Shown: positions 28,001-36,703, numbered from the stretch's first letter. The stretch is DNA of 64,000 nucleotides from DASXMT01 sp963755985 (GCA_963755985.1 CAVWLO010000003.1:1-64000), one strand, 5' to 3'. A program made the numbers and translations. The notes: generated from the sequence alone by a model not told the origin.

Positions 28001-28259
28001 CGATCTCCTCGGAGGCGACCTGTTCGGCCAGACGGGCCAGGGTGGTGAATCGGACGTTGACCACGCCCGGGCGCCTGTCCGGACCCGATGGGCCCAAGTC
28101 ACCCGATGCCAGCAGGCGGCGGGTGGCCAACCCGATGCTGTTCCGAGCCACGACCACGGTCACCGGGGCCAGGGGGTCCTCCTGCTGGGCCACGGCGATC
28201 TCGTCGCGCAGGGCCTCGCTCGTTCCCCTTCCGTACCGAACAATTCTCGTGGCCACCAT
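25086..28259 (-). CDS. addB: PD-(D/E)XK nuclease, AddB-like subunit with iron-sulfur cysteines
   Basis: Partner of AddA in recombination-type end processing. The 1,057-residue protein has an N-terminal inactivated helicase fold (no clear Walker A; starts MVATRIVRYGRGTSEALRDE), a middle part with GLDFDAVFVLGMVDGAFPSR that matches the conserved helicase-like segment, and a C-terminal RecB nuclease: GTLVHAILEEFL, then SASVIDYKTGGAWG. Four cysteines that could hold a 4Fe-4S cluster are one in ECPRRYLMERV and three in CKFCDFQAMCPGDRE. That makes it an AddB/Csa1-type nuclease. It lies 49 nt after rmuC and overlaps addA by 4 nt. Confidence 0.9.
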   Translation of the reverse strand: MVATRIVRYGRGTSEALRDEIAVAQQEDPLAPVTVVVARNSIGLATRRLLASGDLGPSGPDRRPGVVNVRFTTLARLAEQVASEEIAASMKLPATAAVLRAAVHSTLSATSQPLFRGVRDHPATTRALAGAYRDLAGASSASLRRLSGTGPRASAVVGLVEEVRANLGDGWFDEGQLVDAASAVLQRSSTSPGTGAVVARTGPVVFYLPLQVTPHEERFIKALANRVPVTALVGMTGDDPADESSRDLLARLGAAPTLAPAEQPAAATRVVSAPTADVEVRMAVREVMQRRRAGVRFERMAMTYSGVGPYDRLVRETLASAKIPFNGVSSRTLAATFAGRTVLGAFEFEERGWRRDEIMAWLAGGPVLHRGRPVEATAWDLLSREAGVTAGLDNWRHHLGALVVERQGRIDDLEGRDGVEAPPARRRGWQHDQDRARTLLDFVEGLSAQMSFAAGTWAEWSSWLATFCDLYLGRPSDRDPWPTEEEEALSAIRAAADRLAVLDRLGSRPDRAAFRQAVEVELESLAPQTSRFGTGVFVGPVRLLTGLDFDAVFVLGMVDGAFPSRVSDDPLLPDAERSVAGPDIPLRGRRAHDDRRDYLAALASAPVQVLSYARGDQRRGRQQRPARWLLDALADLEGGHRRLFSRDVEQLAPFDGYEVVPSFTAAIRTGGEPMSLADRDLRELLAWGDTGNRIAGHYLAELEPVFGSGLEVRRAHRLSRFTRFDGRIRGDVPSPVDAGALSPTSLETYAECPRRYLMERVLRIEVRERPEAILTIEPSTKGTLVHAILEEFLTTQLRLPRGERIAPTSPWSPADHARLDAIAEQVFAEYEDQGLTGRTLLWGLARATIVRELHRFLVEDDRYRARGGLVPERVELQFGPGHGEPVALELPGGRTITFKGYADRVDVASDGSASVIDYKTGGAWGFEENDSDPLARGHKLQLPVYGLAARSRLGDVPVRVAYWFVSEKGNFKQISYVLDSGALDRFSEVVTVLVDGVERGLFPARPGEKDKNCKFCDFQAMCPGDREVSWNKVRDATELASYVALTEGPNGSAGGAS

Positions 28260-28308
28260 CAGGGTCGCATCCTAGGGATCGGGTGTGACGCCGATCCGAG
28301 GGAGGGTG

Positions 28309-29748
28309 TCAGACTGCCCGCCGACGGTCGGATTCGCCCTCGCCGGACAGGAGCTCCATCGGGTCGATCGGGGGGAGCTGGCGGAGCGCCTGGCCCCCGA
28401 GCTCGGGGGACTGAAGATCACGGCTCGACACATCCACAGTGACCGGCGGTGCGATGTCCTTCTCGCCCGTACCGATCACGCCCATATCAGCGAAGCGCCG
28501 AGCCGTGACCAGGACGCGTCCCTCCAGTGAGCCCACTGCCCTGTTGTAGGCAGACACGGCGCTGTTCAGGCCCTTGCCCACACCGGCAAAATGGTCCCCG
28601 AGCACGGAGAGGCGTCGGTAGAGCTCGGCCCCGAGCAGTTGGACCTCCCGAGCGCTCTCAGCCATGGCGTCCTGTTGCCACCCGTAGGCCACGGCTCGGA
28701 GCAGGGCAATGAGCGAGGTGGGTGTGGCCAACAGGACGTGGTTGGCCACGGCGTGCTCCATCAGGCCAGGTTCGTGCTCGAGGGCGGCAGTCAACAGGGG
28801 ATCTCCGGGCACGAACGCCACCACGAACTCGGGCGACGGATCGATCTGCTTCCAGTACTCCTTCTTGGCCAGCGCATCCACGTGGGCCTTCAACTGTCGC
28901 CCGTGACTGGCCAGGTGCATCCGGCGCTCTGTCTCGTCCTCTGCCTCGTTGGCGTCGAGGAACGCCTGCATGGGCACCTTGGCGTCGACGGCCACATTCC
29001 TGCCCCCGGGGAGGTGGACGACCATGTCGGGTCGGAACCGGCCCTGGTCGGTGCTCGACGTCACCTGCTCGTCGAAGTCGCATCGCTCCAACATGCCGGC
29101 CATCTGGACGACGCGCCGGAGCTGCAGCTCGCCCCACCGTCCTCGGGTCTGTGGGGCCCGCAGCGCGGTCACCAGGTTGCGGGTCTCCTTTTGGAGGTGG
29201 TCGTGCGACGTCGACAGCTGCTGCATCTGTTCGGTCAGCGTCGTATAGGCGCGCTGGCGCTCGACCTCCAGGCGGCGCATCCCGTCGTCGTACTTGCCCA
29301 GCTGCTCACCAATCGGCTTGAGCAGCTGCTCGATGGCTTCCTGGCGCTTCCCAAGCTCCCCCTCGGCCGCCTGACGAGTTTCGTTGAGCTTGCTGTCGGC
29401 GAGCTGGAGGAACTGCTCGTTGTTCTTTCGCAGAGCCTCGCCCGACAACCGGGCGAACTCCCCGGTCAGTTGCTGTCGGGTCTCCTCGAATCCGGCCGCT
29501 CGCTCCTGGTTGATCGTGCGCTCGTGCTCGAGTTGGGCACTCAGCCGAGCCGTCTCCGACCGGGCCGTCGCCGCCTGCTGTTGCAGCCCAGCATTCTCGT
29601 CGGTGAGCCGTCGACCGGCAGCCAGGGCATCGGCCAACCGGGCCTCGGCCGTGCGCGTCCGGGCCACGTGCCCCGAACGGGCCAACAGGCCAATGACCAC
29701 ACCGGCGATGAGGCCGGCGAGGAGTCCGGCGATGAGGCCGGGGGTCAT
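28309..29748 (-). CDS. rmuC: DNA recombination protein RmuC
   Basis: RmuC-family protein, which limits inversion at short inverted repeats. The 479 residues start with a membrane-anchoring helix (GLIAGLLAGLIAGVVIGLLA), continue with a long coiled coil (about 30-190, rich in Ala/Glu/Gln/Arg) and end in the RmuC nuclease-like core with LRAPQTRGRWGELQLRRVVQMAGM, VVHLPGGRNVAVDAKVPMQAFLDA and FVPGDPLLTAALEHEPGLMEHAVANHVLLATPTSLIALLRAVAYGW. It is probably co-transcribed with addB and addA, so the three form a double-strand-end/inverted-repeat maintenance unit. This is notable in a genome with so many repeats. Confidence 0.94.
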   Translation of the reverse strand: MTPGLIAGLLAGLIAGVVIGLLARSGHVARTRTAEARLADALAAGRRLTDENAGLQQQAATARSETARLSAQLEHERTINQERAAGFEETRQQLTGEFARLSGEALRKNNEQFLQLADSKLNETRQAAEGELGKRQEAIEQLLKPIGEQLGKYDDGMRRLEVERQRAYTTLTEQMQQLSTSHDHLQKETRNLVTALRAPQTRGRWGELQLRRVVQMAGMLERCDFDEQVTSSTDQGRFRPDMVVHLPGGRNVAVDAKVPMQAFLDANEAEDETERRMHLASHGRQLKAHVDALAKKEYWKQIDPSPEFVVAFVPGDPLLTAALEHEPGLMEHAVANHVLLATPTSLIALLRAVAYGWQQDAMAESAREVQLLGAELYRRLSVLGDHFAGVGKGLNSAVSAYNRAVGSLEGRVLVTARRFADMGVIGTGEKDIAPPVTVDVSSRDLQSPELGGQALRQLPPIDPMELLSGEGESDRRRAV

Positions 29749-29940
29749 GCCGGCACCGCCGTCCGATGGGCTGTGTCACGCCTGGTATGCATCGTGACCT
29801 GGTGTTCCATGGGTAGTCGCCCTTGTCTGGTTGCCGGGTGGGTGTGCCGCGTTCAGACCGTCGCTCCGGTGCGGGGCACGGACCGTCGGCTGACCGCGAA
29901 TGACCTGCAAGACCAGGGTAACGGGGGGGTGTAACAAATT

Positions 29941-29986
29941 CGCGGTTCCTCGTCCTCGGCGGTCGCGGTTCCTCGTCGTCGGCGGT
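29941..29986 (+). repeat. 23-nt direct repeat between divergent rmuC and ndh
   Basis: Two adjacent 23-nt units (CGCGGTTCCTCGTC.TCGGCGGT, one mismatch) at 29941-29963 and 29964-29986, in the 283-nt gap between divergent starts. It could be a regulator site or only another unstable repeat. Confidence 0.7.
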
Positions 29987-30031
29987 GCGGCTCCCCGCCG
30001 TTGGCCGACCGGGACATGCCATCCTGGACCT

Positions 30032-31333
30032 ATGCATCGTGTCGTGATCATCGGTGGCGGGTTCGGTGGGCTGTCAGCGGCAAGAAGCCTGGCCGGGCGC
30101 CCCGTCGATGTCACCCTCATCGACCAACGGAACTTCCACACGTTCCAGCCACTGCTGTACGAGGTGTCGACGGCCGGCCTCGACCCCGCCGATGTGGCCT
30201 ACCCCATCCGCGCCATCTTCGGTCGGGTTCCCAACGTGACCTTCCGCTATGGAGGGGTGACCGGTATCGATTGGACCGACCGCACGGTGGGCCTCGACGA
30301 GGGCGAACCGATTCCCTTCGACTCGGTCATCGTGGCCAGCGGTGCGACAGTCAAGTACTTCGGGATCCCCGGAGCCGCCCAGTACGCGCACGCCCTCTAC
30401 ACGCTGGCCGACGCCAGGTACCTCCGCGATCACATCCTTCGCCGGCTCGAAGAGGTCGATGCCGACCCCCAGGTCGCCGACGAGGGAGCGCTGACCTTCG
30501 TCGTCATCGGCGGGGGCCCGACGGGGGTGGAGGTTGCCGGTGCCCTGGCCGAGCTGCTGGATGTGTCTGTCCGCCACGACGGCTTCCGGTTCGACCGGGC
30601 CCGCGCCCGCATCATCCTGATCGATGGCCTCGATCGGCTGTTGGCGCCGTTCATCGCTCCCGCCGGCGACTACGCCGCGGCCACGCTCAAGAGCCGGGGA
30701 GTCGAGCTCAGGCTGGGCCGGATGGTGAAAGAGGTCACTGACGACTGCGTTGCCCTCGACGACGGCACAACCATTCCGTGTCGGACCGTCGTCTGGGCCG
30801 GTGGCGTGACCGTCGAAGGCAGCATCGCCTCGCAGATCGATGCGGCTAGTGGGCCGAACGGGCGTCTCGCCGTTCAGGCGGATCTGTCGCTTCCCGGCCA
30901 TCCGGGCGCCTACGCAATCGGGGATGCCGCCGCTGTCCCCTGGGGACCCGGTTCAGTCGACCCGAAGTCGGGCGACCAGAGGATCTGCCCCCAACTGGCC
31001 CAGGTGGCCATCCAGTCGGGCAAGCACGCCGCCGCTCAAATCGTCAACCAGGTCGAAGGCCGCCCCACCCAGCCCTTTCGCTACCGCGACAAGGGCATCA
31101 TGGCCACCATCGGTCGGCGAGCAGCCGTGACCCAGTTCCCCAACGGAAGAGTCATCCGGGGCACCCTCGGCTGGCTGGCGTGGCTCGGCCTCCACATCCT
31201 CTATCTGATCGGGTTCCGCAACAAGGTGACGGTCCTAGTCAACTGGTCGTGGCGGTACCTGAGCTGGACGTCCGGGCCCCGCATCATCGTGGGCGGCGAC
31301 CTCCACCGCGACGAAGCACACCCGCCGACCTGA
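30032..31333 (+). CDS. ndh: NADH dehydrogenase type II (NDH-2) family FAD oxidoreductase
   Basis: Membrane-associated non-proton-pumping NADH:quinone oxidoreductase. The start ATG 30032 gives MHRVVIIGGGFGGLSAARSL, the FAD site at the very N-terminus; a longer frame adds an unrelated leader. Of 433 residues, FHTFQPLLYEVSTAGLDPADVA is typical of NDH-2 near residue 33, VVIGGGPTGVEVAGALAEL near 160 binds NAD(P)H, and GAYAIGDAAAVPW near 295 is the second FAD motif. The C-terminal amphipathic/hydrophobic stretch (LGWLAWLGLHILYLIGFRNKVTVLVNWSW) should fix it to the membrane. Confidence 0.93.
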   Translation: MHRVVIIGGGFGGLSAARSLAGRPVDVTLIDQRNFHTFQPLLYEVSTAGLDPADVAYPIRAIFGRVPNVTFRYGGVTGIDWTDRTVGLDEGEPIPFDSVIVASGATVKYFGIPGAAQYAHALYTLADARYLRDHILRRLEEVDADPQVADEGALTFVVIGGGPTGVEVAGALAELLDVSVRHDGFRFDRARARIILIDGLDRLLAPFIAPAGDYAAATLKSRGVELRLGRMVKEVTDDCVALDDGTTIPCRTVVWAGGVTVEGSIASQIDAASGPNGRLAVQADLSLPGHPGAYAIGDAAAVPWGPGSVDPKSGDQRICPQLAQVAIQSGKHAAAQIVNQVEGRPTQPFRYRDKGIMATIGRRAAVTQFPNGRVIRGTLGWLAWLGLHILYLIGFRNKVTVLVNWSWRYLSWTSGPRIIVGGDLHRDEAHPPT

Positions 31334-31340
31334 GGCCTAG

Positions 31341-31369
31341 TTCACGGCGGAGTTGGGGGCGAGTACGGT
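31341..31369 (+). promoter_or_regulatory. candidate promoter of the PhoU-like gene (leaderless)
   Basis: TTCACG (31341-31346) and TACGGT (31364-31369) are 17 nt apart. Transcription would begin at or one base from the GTG at 31376, giving a leaderless message, common in actinobacteria. Confidence 0.45.
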
Positions 31370-31375
31370 TGTCCC

Positions 31376-31999
31376 GTGGACGAAGGACTTGCCCAGATCG
31401 ACCGTCTGGTGCTTCAACTGTTCGCCATCATCGGCGAGAACGTGGCAGGGGCAACCCATGCCTTTCTTTCCGGGGACAGGGAGGCGGGCAAGCTCCTGGC
31501 TGACCAGGACGAAGTAGTCGACCGCATCTACCGGGAGGCCGAGACCCTCACCCTCGAGCAGATGCACGATCGCTCCCGCGGGGATGACGACCTCAGCTAT
31601 CTGATCACCGTGCTCCGCATGCTCCCCGATCTTGAACGGAATGGCGACCTGGCCGAGCATGTAGCCCGCCGGGCCGCCCGCGGGCTCGGCATGGAGCTCT
31701 CGGCCCGAAGCCGCGGCCTGGTGGAGCGCATGGGCGAGGTAGCCAGCCACATGTGGCGCAGCACCACCGATGCCTATGCGGAACGTCTCCCCACCGCCGC
31801 CGCCGTGGTCGACGACCTGGACGACGAGATGGACGATCTCCACGTCAGCCTGACCGTCGAGGTGGTGGCCGGGACCATGCCGCTGCCCGTGGCCGTGGAA
31901 CTGGCCATGGTGGCCAGGTTCTACGAGCGCTTCGGCGATCACGCCGTCAACCTGGCCAGGCGAGTGGCCACATTGGCCGCCGGCGCAGCCGTTCCCTGA
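31376..31999 (+). CDS. PhoU-domain phosphate signalling protein
   Basis: PhoU-like regulator of phosphate uptake or phosphate signalling. The 207 residues form two three-helix PhoU repeats; the metal-site-type sequence E..xD is seen in LLADQDEVVDRIYREAETLTL (repeat 1) and in VDDLDDEMDDLHVSLTVE (repeat 2), and the protein ends ELAMVARFYERFGDHAVNLARRVATL, a very typical PhoU end. No phosphate transporter gene is nearby in this window. GTG start with a promoter-like box 6 nt upstream. Confidence 0.9.
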   Translation: MDEGLAQIDRLVLQLFAIIGENVAGATHAFLSGDREAGKLLADQDEVVDRIYREAETLTLEQMHDRSRGDDDLSYLITVLRMLPDLERNGDLAEHVARRAARGLGMELSARSRGLVERMGEVASHMWRSTTDAYAERLPTAAAVVDDLDDEMDDLHVSLTVEVVAGTMPLPVAVELAMVARFYERFGDHAVNLARRVATLAAGAAVP

Positions 32000-32086
32000 G
32001 CGATCCGGTTCCCTGAGGACCGGTTTCCTGGGGGATCCGGATGCTCACCCCAAACGATCAGGAGCGGCTCCTGACGGATGGGTGAC

Positions 32087-32124
32087 CCTGAATCGATGGG
32101 TGGGTCCTGAATCGATGGGTGGGT
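32087..32124. repeat. 19-nt direct repeat between phoU and asd
   Basis: CCTGAATCGATGGGTGGGT occurs twice in tandem (32087-32105 and 32106-32124), ending 19 nt from the asd stop. A third, shorter form (GGATGGGTGACC) precedes it. Confidence 0.85.
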
Positions 32125-32143
32125 GACTCTTGAACCCCGTCGG

Positions 32144-33175
32144 TCAGGAGACGAGGCCGAGTGCAAGCAGGGACTCGGCGATCTGTACGGCGTTGAGCGC
32201 CGCCCCCTTGCGCAGGTTGTCACCGCATACGAACAGAGCCAGGCCGTTCGGGGCCCCGGGGTCGCGTCGGATCCGTCCCACCAGCGAGGGGTCGGTGCCC
32301 GCTGCCCGCAGCGGCATGGGCATGTCGGAGAGCCTGACCCCTGGTGCGCTCCGGAGCAGTTCCGTCGCCCGTTCCGGAGTGAGCTCCGACTCGAATTCGG
32401 CTGTGATGGCGAGCGCGTGCCCGGTGAACACCGGCACCCGCACACAGGTACAGGTCACGGCCAGATCGCCGATGCCGAGGATCTTCCTGCTCTCGTTGCG
32501 GAACTTCTGTTCCTCGTCGGACTCACCCGAGCCGTCGTCGACCAGCCGTCCGGCCACCGGGACGACGTTGTGGGCAATGGTCGCCGGGAAGGTCGAAGCG
32601 GGCGGGAACTCCACCGCGGCCCCGTCGAAGGTCAGCTCAGCAGCGTGGTCGGCCGACTTGGCCAACTGCTCGCTCAACTCGGACACGCCGGCCAGTCCCG
32701 CTCCCGACACCGCCTGATAGGTCGAGACCACCAGCCGATGGAGGCCGGCCGCATCATGGAGTGGCTTCAGCACCGGCATGGCCACCATCGTCGTACAGTT
32801 GGGGTTGGCCACGATCCCCTTGGCGATGGTGCCGAGGGCGGCGCCGTTCACCTCGGGGACGACGAGGGGCACATCGGGATCCATGCGCCAGGCCGACGAG
32901 TTGTCGATGACCACTGCGCCGGCCGCCGCCACCCGCGGGGCCAGCGCACGCGAGGCGGTGGCGCCGCTCGAGAACAGCGCGATGTCGACGCCGGCGAAGT
33001 CAGCGGTGGCCGCGTCCTCCACCGGGATGTCACGGCCCTGGAACGGGAGGAGCCGGCCGGCCGAACGGGAAGAGGCGAAGAAGCGCACGGCGTCTGCCGG
33101 GAACCGGCGCTCTTGGAGGACAGACCGCATCACCGTTCCCACCTGCCCGGTTGCACCGACGACTGCCACTCGCAT
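32144..33175 (-). CDS. asd: Aspartate-semialdehyde dehydrogenase
   Basis: Reduces aspartyl phosphate to the semialdehyde for lysine/diaminopimelate, threonine and methionine. The 343 residues show VAVVGATGQVGTVMRSVL (NADPH site), FSSGATASRA, PNCTTMVAMPVLKPL with the catalytic Cys near 129, and the substrate loop VVSTYQAVSGAG; the catalytic His lies in RVPVFTGHALAIT. It is 37 nt downstream of lysC on the same strand, the usual lysC-asd pair. Confidence 0.96.
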   Translation of the reverse strand: MRVAVVGATGQVGTVMRSVLQERRFPADAVRFFASSRSAGRLLPFQGRDIPVEDAATADFAGVDIALFSSGATASRALAPRVAAAGAVVIDNSSAWRMDPDVPLVVPEVNGAALGTIAKGIVANPNCTTMVAMPVLKPLHDAAGLHRLVVSTYQAVSGAGLAGVSELSEQLAKSADHAAELTFDGAAVEFPPASTFPATIAHNVVPVAGRLVDDGSGESDEEQKFRNESRKILGIGDLAVTCTCVRVPVFTGHALAITAEFESELTPERATELLRSAPGVRLSDMPMPLRAAGTDPSLVGRIRRDPGAPNGLALFVCGDNLRKGAALNAVQIAESLLALGLVS

Positions 33176-33212
33176 CCCGTCATCCTACGAGATGGGCCCT
33201 CCGGCCGGGCCG

Positions 33213-34442
33213 TCAGCGGGTGCGGGGCTCCTCTCCGAGCTCGAAGGCGCCGTGCAGGGCACGAACCGCCTCCTCGACCACCTCGGATCGGACCATGCAC
33301 GAGATCCTGATCGACGAGGTGGAGATCATCTCGATGTTGATGTCGTGGGCCGCGAGCGTCTCGAAGGTCAGGGCGGTCACGCCGGGATGGGTCTTCATGC
33401 CGGCGCCGATGAGCGACACGCGGGCCACGTCGGCGTCGGTCACCACCCCGGTGGCACCCAGTTCGGGAACCATGCTCTCGGCGACCTGGGTGCTCACGGC
33501 CAGGTCGTAGCTGGGGACGGTGAAGGAGATGTCGGTGGTGCCGTGCAACGAGGTGTTCTGCACGATCATGTCCACGTTCACCGAGCGATCGGCCAGGCCG
33601 CGGAACAGGCGAGCGGCCGATCCCGGTCGGTCGGGAACGCCGGTCACCGTGACCTTGGCTTCGGCCAACTCGTGGCTGACGGCAGTAACAAGAGCCTGTT
33701 CCATGGACGGATCCTCCTCATCGACCCAGGTGCCCGGCTCCCAGGTGAAGCTGGAGCGCACATGCAGGGGCACATGGTGGTTTCGGGCGAACTCGACCGA
33801 GCGCAGGGCGAGGACCCGGCCGCCGGTGGCGGCGATCTCGAGCATCTCCTCGTAGCTGACCCGGGACAACTTGCGGGCTTCGGGCACGATGCGGGGGTCG
33901 GCGCTGAACACGCCGGACACATCGGTGTAGATCTCGCACACGTCGGCCCCCAACGCCGCGGCCAGGGCGGCGGCGGTGGTATCCGACCCGCCGCGTCCGA
34001 GCGTGGTCACGTCCCGGTCAGTCGACACACCCTGGAACCCGGCAACCACGGGAACGGCCCCCTGGTCCAGGGCGGCCCGGAGGCGATCACCCCTCACCTC
34101 CACGATCTTGGCCCGGGTGTGAGAGTTGTCGGTGATGATGCCGGCCTGGCTCCCGGTGTAGGAGAAGGCGGAGACACCCAGGTCCGACAGGGCCATGCAC
34201 AATAGGGACATCGAGATGCGCTCGCCCGAGCTGAGCAGCATGTCGAGCTCCCGGGGGGGCCTCGAGTCGCTGACGTCGTTGGCCAGGCGGATCAGGTCGT
34301 CGGTCGTCTTGCCCATGGCGCTGACCACCACTGCGACATCATGACCAGACCGGCGGGTCCGGGCCACGTGATCGGCGACAGCACGGATCCGATCGGCGTC
34401 GCCGACCGAGCTCCCACCGAATTTCTGCACGACCAATGGCAT
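33213..34442 (-). CDS. lysC: Aspartate kinase
   Basis: First enzyme of the aspartate family, phosphorylating aspartate. The start ATG 34442 gives MPLVVQKFGGSSVG, the kinase signature, at residue 1; a TAGCCT box lies 8 nt upstream. The kinase domain (about 1-240) carries LGRGGSDTTAAALAAAL, and two ACT domains follow (VTVTGVPDRPGSAARLFRGLA and VSLIGAGMKTHPGVTALTFETLA), the feedback site for lysine/threonine. An internal start near residue 240 (MEQALVTAV) may give the beta subunit as in corynebacteria. 409 residues; asd is downstream. Confidence 0.95.
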   Translation of the reverse strand: MPLVVQKFGGSSVGDADRIRAVADHVARTRRSGHDVAVVVSAMGKTTDDLIRLANDVSDSRPPRELDMLLSSGERISMSLLCMALSDLGVSAFSYTGSQAGIITDNSHTRAKIVEVRGDRLRAALDQGAVPVVAGFQGVSTDRDVTTLGRGGSDTTAAALAAALGADVCEIYTDVSGVFSADPRIVPEARKLSRVSYEEMLEIAATGGRVLALRSVEFARNHHVPLHVRSSFTWEPGTWVDEEDPSMEQALVTAVSHELAEAKVTVTGVPDRPGSAARLFRGLADRSVNVDMIVQNTSLHGTTDISFTVPSYDLAVSTQVAESMVPELGATGVVTDADVARVSLIGAGMKTHPGVTALTFETLAAHDINIEMISTSSIRISCMVRSEVVEEAVRALHGAFELGEEPRTR

Positions 34443-34583
34443 GGCCCGACAGGCTACTGCGGCCGCTTCAGGTCCCGTCCCGCTCCGTGCCCAGCACCCG
34501 CGCCTGACCCTCGCTGGTCTCGTACCGTGCACGCCCTCTGTGAGCTCCGCCCGTACTCACCCGAGGGCCGTGATCTGTTGAGG

Positions 34584-35810
34584 TCAGGACCCGGCCAGGG
34601 TGGTGGACGGCACGGTTGTGGTCAAGGGGAAGTCGGCCGCCTGGGCCCAGGTCGGATCGACGACATAGTTGCCGGCCGCATCGATATCGAGCATCACCAC
34701 CGGGGTATTGGCCCGGTTCCCGGTCTTCGGCTCGATGGTGATCGTCCCGGTGATTCCCGGGTAGGCCGAGGTGTTGGCGAGCTTGGACTGCACGGCGGCC
34801 TCCTTCCAGCCGCCGGCGTCCCTGACCGCCTGGGCCAGGATCTCCACCGAGTCGTAGGTGAACGTCCCCCACGTCCCCGGGTCGGAGTGGTAGGCGCTCT
34901 CGTAGTTGGCGACGTACTCGGTGGCCCCGGCGAATTCCTGCGCCGAGGGCACGCCGCTGTTCAAGCACTTCTGGGCCACCGGCAGGGTCGCGTTGGTCAC
35001 GAAGTCGGGTCCCTGGGCAGCCAGGTCGACAAAGCAGGTGCCCCCGACGTTCTGCTGGGAGGCCTGTTGGGCGATCAGCCCGGCCTCTTTCCCATAAGCG
35101 GCGATGTAGAGCAGGTCGGGCTTGGCTGCGGCCGCGGCCGACACCGCTTTGGAGAAGTTGGTCTGCCCCTCCTTGATCGATTGGACGGTGACCGGCGGAT
35201 GGCCTTCGGCGGTGAGCAGCCGGCGCAGCGACTTGGTGATCCCGGTCGTGTAGGTCGAGGTGTCGTAGATGATGGCCACCCGTGTGGCGTGGAGGACCTG
35301 GGTGATCTCCTTGGCCTCGACCGGTGCCACCTGGACGTCCATCGGCTGGGTGGTGGCCCCGAATCCCTGGGTGGCCGCTGCGCTGGTCAGGCGCACAATG
35401 GAGACCCCGGCCGATTTGTAGATGGGCAGGTTGGCCACGCCGACCGAAGAGTTGAAGGGCCCGACCACCCCGAAGATGTGCTGGCCGACGACCTTCTTGG
35501 CCACGGTCACGCCGACGGAGGCGGTGGCCTTGTCGTCCGCCTTGACCAATGTGAGCTGCACCCCGTCCACGCCGCCGGCCGCGTTGATCTGGTTTGCGGC
35601 CAGCTGGGCACCGCGATACATGTCGATCCCAGTGGACGACTGCGACCCGGTCAACGGGGCATCGATGGCGATGAGCCCCGGGGTGAACGTTGCCTTGTCG
35701 AGCGTCGCTCGTGGGGGTGCTGCCCCTGCCGACGTCGTCCCGACGGCACTTGCCATCAGCGCGCTCAACAACACGATCGGTAGCGATATAACACGAAGCG
35801 GCCGGCGCAT
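34584..35810 (-). CDS. Branched-chain amino-acid ABC transporter substrate-binding protein
   Basis: Secreted or tethered Leu/Ile/Val-binding type receptor (Peripla_BP_6). The first ~30 residues are a signal peptide (VISLPIVLLSALMASAVGTTSAGA) with an Ala-x-Ala cleavage site and no lipobox cysteine. The mature protein shows GLIAIDAPLTGSQSSTGIDMYRGAQLAANQINAAGGVDGVQLTL and two alternating lobes, typical of the family. No permease or ATPase genes are adjacent in this window, so the ligand is unknown. 408 residues, complete. Confidence 0.88.
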   Translation of the reverse strand: MRRPLRVISLPIVLLSALMASAVGTTSAGAAPPRATLDKATFTPGLIAIDAPLTGSQSSTGIDMYRGAQLAANQINAAGGVDGVQLTLVKADDKATASVGVTVAKKVVGQHIFGVVGPFNSSVGVANLPIYKSAGVSIVRLTSAAATQGFGATTQPMDVQVAPVEAKEITQVLHATRVAIIYDTSTYTTGITKSLRRLLTAEGHPPVTVQSIKEGQTNFSKAVSAAAAAKPDLLYIAAYGKEAGLIAQQASQQNVGGTCFVDLAAQGPDFVTNATLPVAQKCLNSGVPSAQEFAGATEYVANYESAYHSDPGTWGTFTYDSVEILAQAVRDAGGWKEAAVQSKLANTSAYPGITGTITIEPKTGNRANTPVVMLDIDAAGNYVVDPTWAQAADFPLTTTVPSTTLAGS

Positions 35811-35846
35811 CCAGGGGACACTAGCTGACGGCTACCCTGGCAGACC

Positions 35847-36653
35847 GTGCCTACCGAGAAGCGACAACGTCAAAAAGCCGGCCGCGACGCCAGGAGGGCG
35901 GCGGCAGCCAAGGCCAAGAAGCGCAAGCAGCTGCTCCGGCGCAGCATCATCGTGGTCGTCGCCCTGGGCGTGATCATCGGGATATCGGTGCTGGTGACCA
36001 GCGGCGGCTCGTCGAAGTCCTCGACCACCACGACCACGGCACCGTCGGCCGCCGCCCAGTTGACCGCGGACAAGGTCGCCGCGGCGGCCGGGTGCCCGAG
36101 CAGCCCCAAGGCCAAGTTGAGCAAGCCGTCATGGAAAACCGCTCCCGCCATGACTATCGACACGTCCAAGACCTACACGGCCACCATAAAGACCGACGTG
36201 GGCAGCTTCGTGGTCGCCCTCGACGCCACCACGACTCCGGTGACCGTCAACAATTTCGTGTTCCTGGCCCAGCACAATTTCTATGACTGCGTGACCTTCC
36301 ACAGGGTCATCCCCCAGTTCATGGACCAGACCGGTGACCCAACCGGGACGGGCAATGGTGGTCCCGGCTATACGTTCGCCGACGAGCTGCCCAAGTCAGC
36401 CAGCCCGCAGTACCCGATCGGATCGGTAGCCATGGCCAACTCGGGGGCGAATACCAACGGCAGCCAGTTCTTCATCGTGGCCGGGCCGCAGGGTGAGTCC
36501 CTACCCGCCAATTATTCGCTCTTCGGGCACGTCACCTCGGGAATGAGCGTGGTCGACACCATCAACGCCGACGGCAACTCGAGCACGACGGCCAACGGAG
36601 TCCCGCCCAAGGTCACCCACCGGATCCTCTCGGTGTCCATAGCCACGTCGTGA
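35847..36653 (+). CDS. Membrane-anchored cyclophilin-type peptidyl-prolyl isomerase
   Basis: Peptidyl-prolyl cis-trans isomerase outside the membrane. The 268 residues begin with a basic N-terminus (KRQRQKAGRDARR), one membrane helix (IIVVVALGVIIGISVLV, about 34-50), a Ser/Thr linker and a cyclophilin domain: VTFHRVIPQFMDQTGDPTGTGNGGPGYTF with the catalytic Arg of FHRV, MANSGANTNGSQFFI, and YSLFGHV. GTG 35847 has TACCCT 8 nt upstream, suggesting a leaderless message. A soluble cyclophilin follows 95 nt downstream. Confidence 0.93.
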   Translation: MPTEKRQRQKAGRDARRAAAAKAKKRKQLLRRSIIVVVALGVIIGISVLVTSGGSSKSSTTTTTAPSAAAQLTADKVAAAAGCPSSPKAKLSKPSWKTAPAMTIDTSKTYTATIKTDVGSFVVALDATTTPVTVNNFVFLAQHNFYDCVTFHRVIPQFMDQTGDPTGTGNGGPGYTFADELPKSASPQYPIGSVAMANSGANTNGSQFFIVAGPQGESLPANYSLFGHVTSGMSVVDTINADGNSSTTANGVPPKVTHRILSVSIATS

Positions 36654-36657
36654 CCGT

Positions 36658-36703
36658 CGCCGCGCCATAGCCATAGCTATCGCCACGCCATAGCCATAGC
36701 GAT
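36658..36703 (+). repeat. 23-nt direct repeat after the first cyclophilin
   Basis: CGCC.CGCCATAGCCATAGC.AT is present twice in tandem (36658-36680, 36681-36703), beginning 4 nt after the stop at 36651-36653. A related piece, CCATAGCCACG, lies in the last codons of the gene. Confidence 0.8.
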
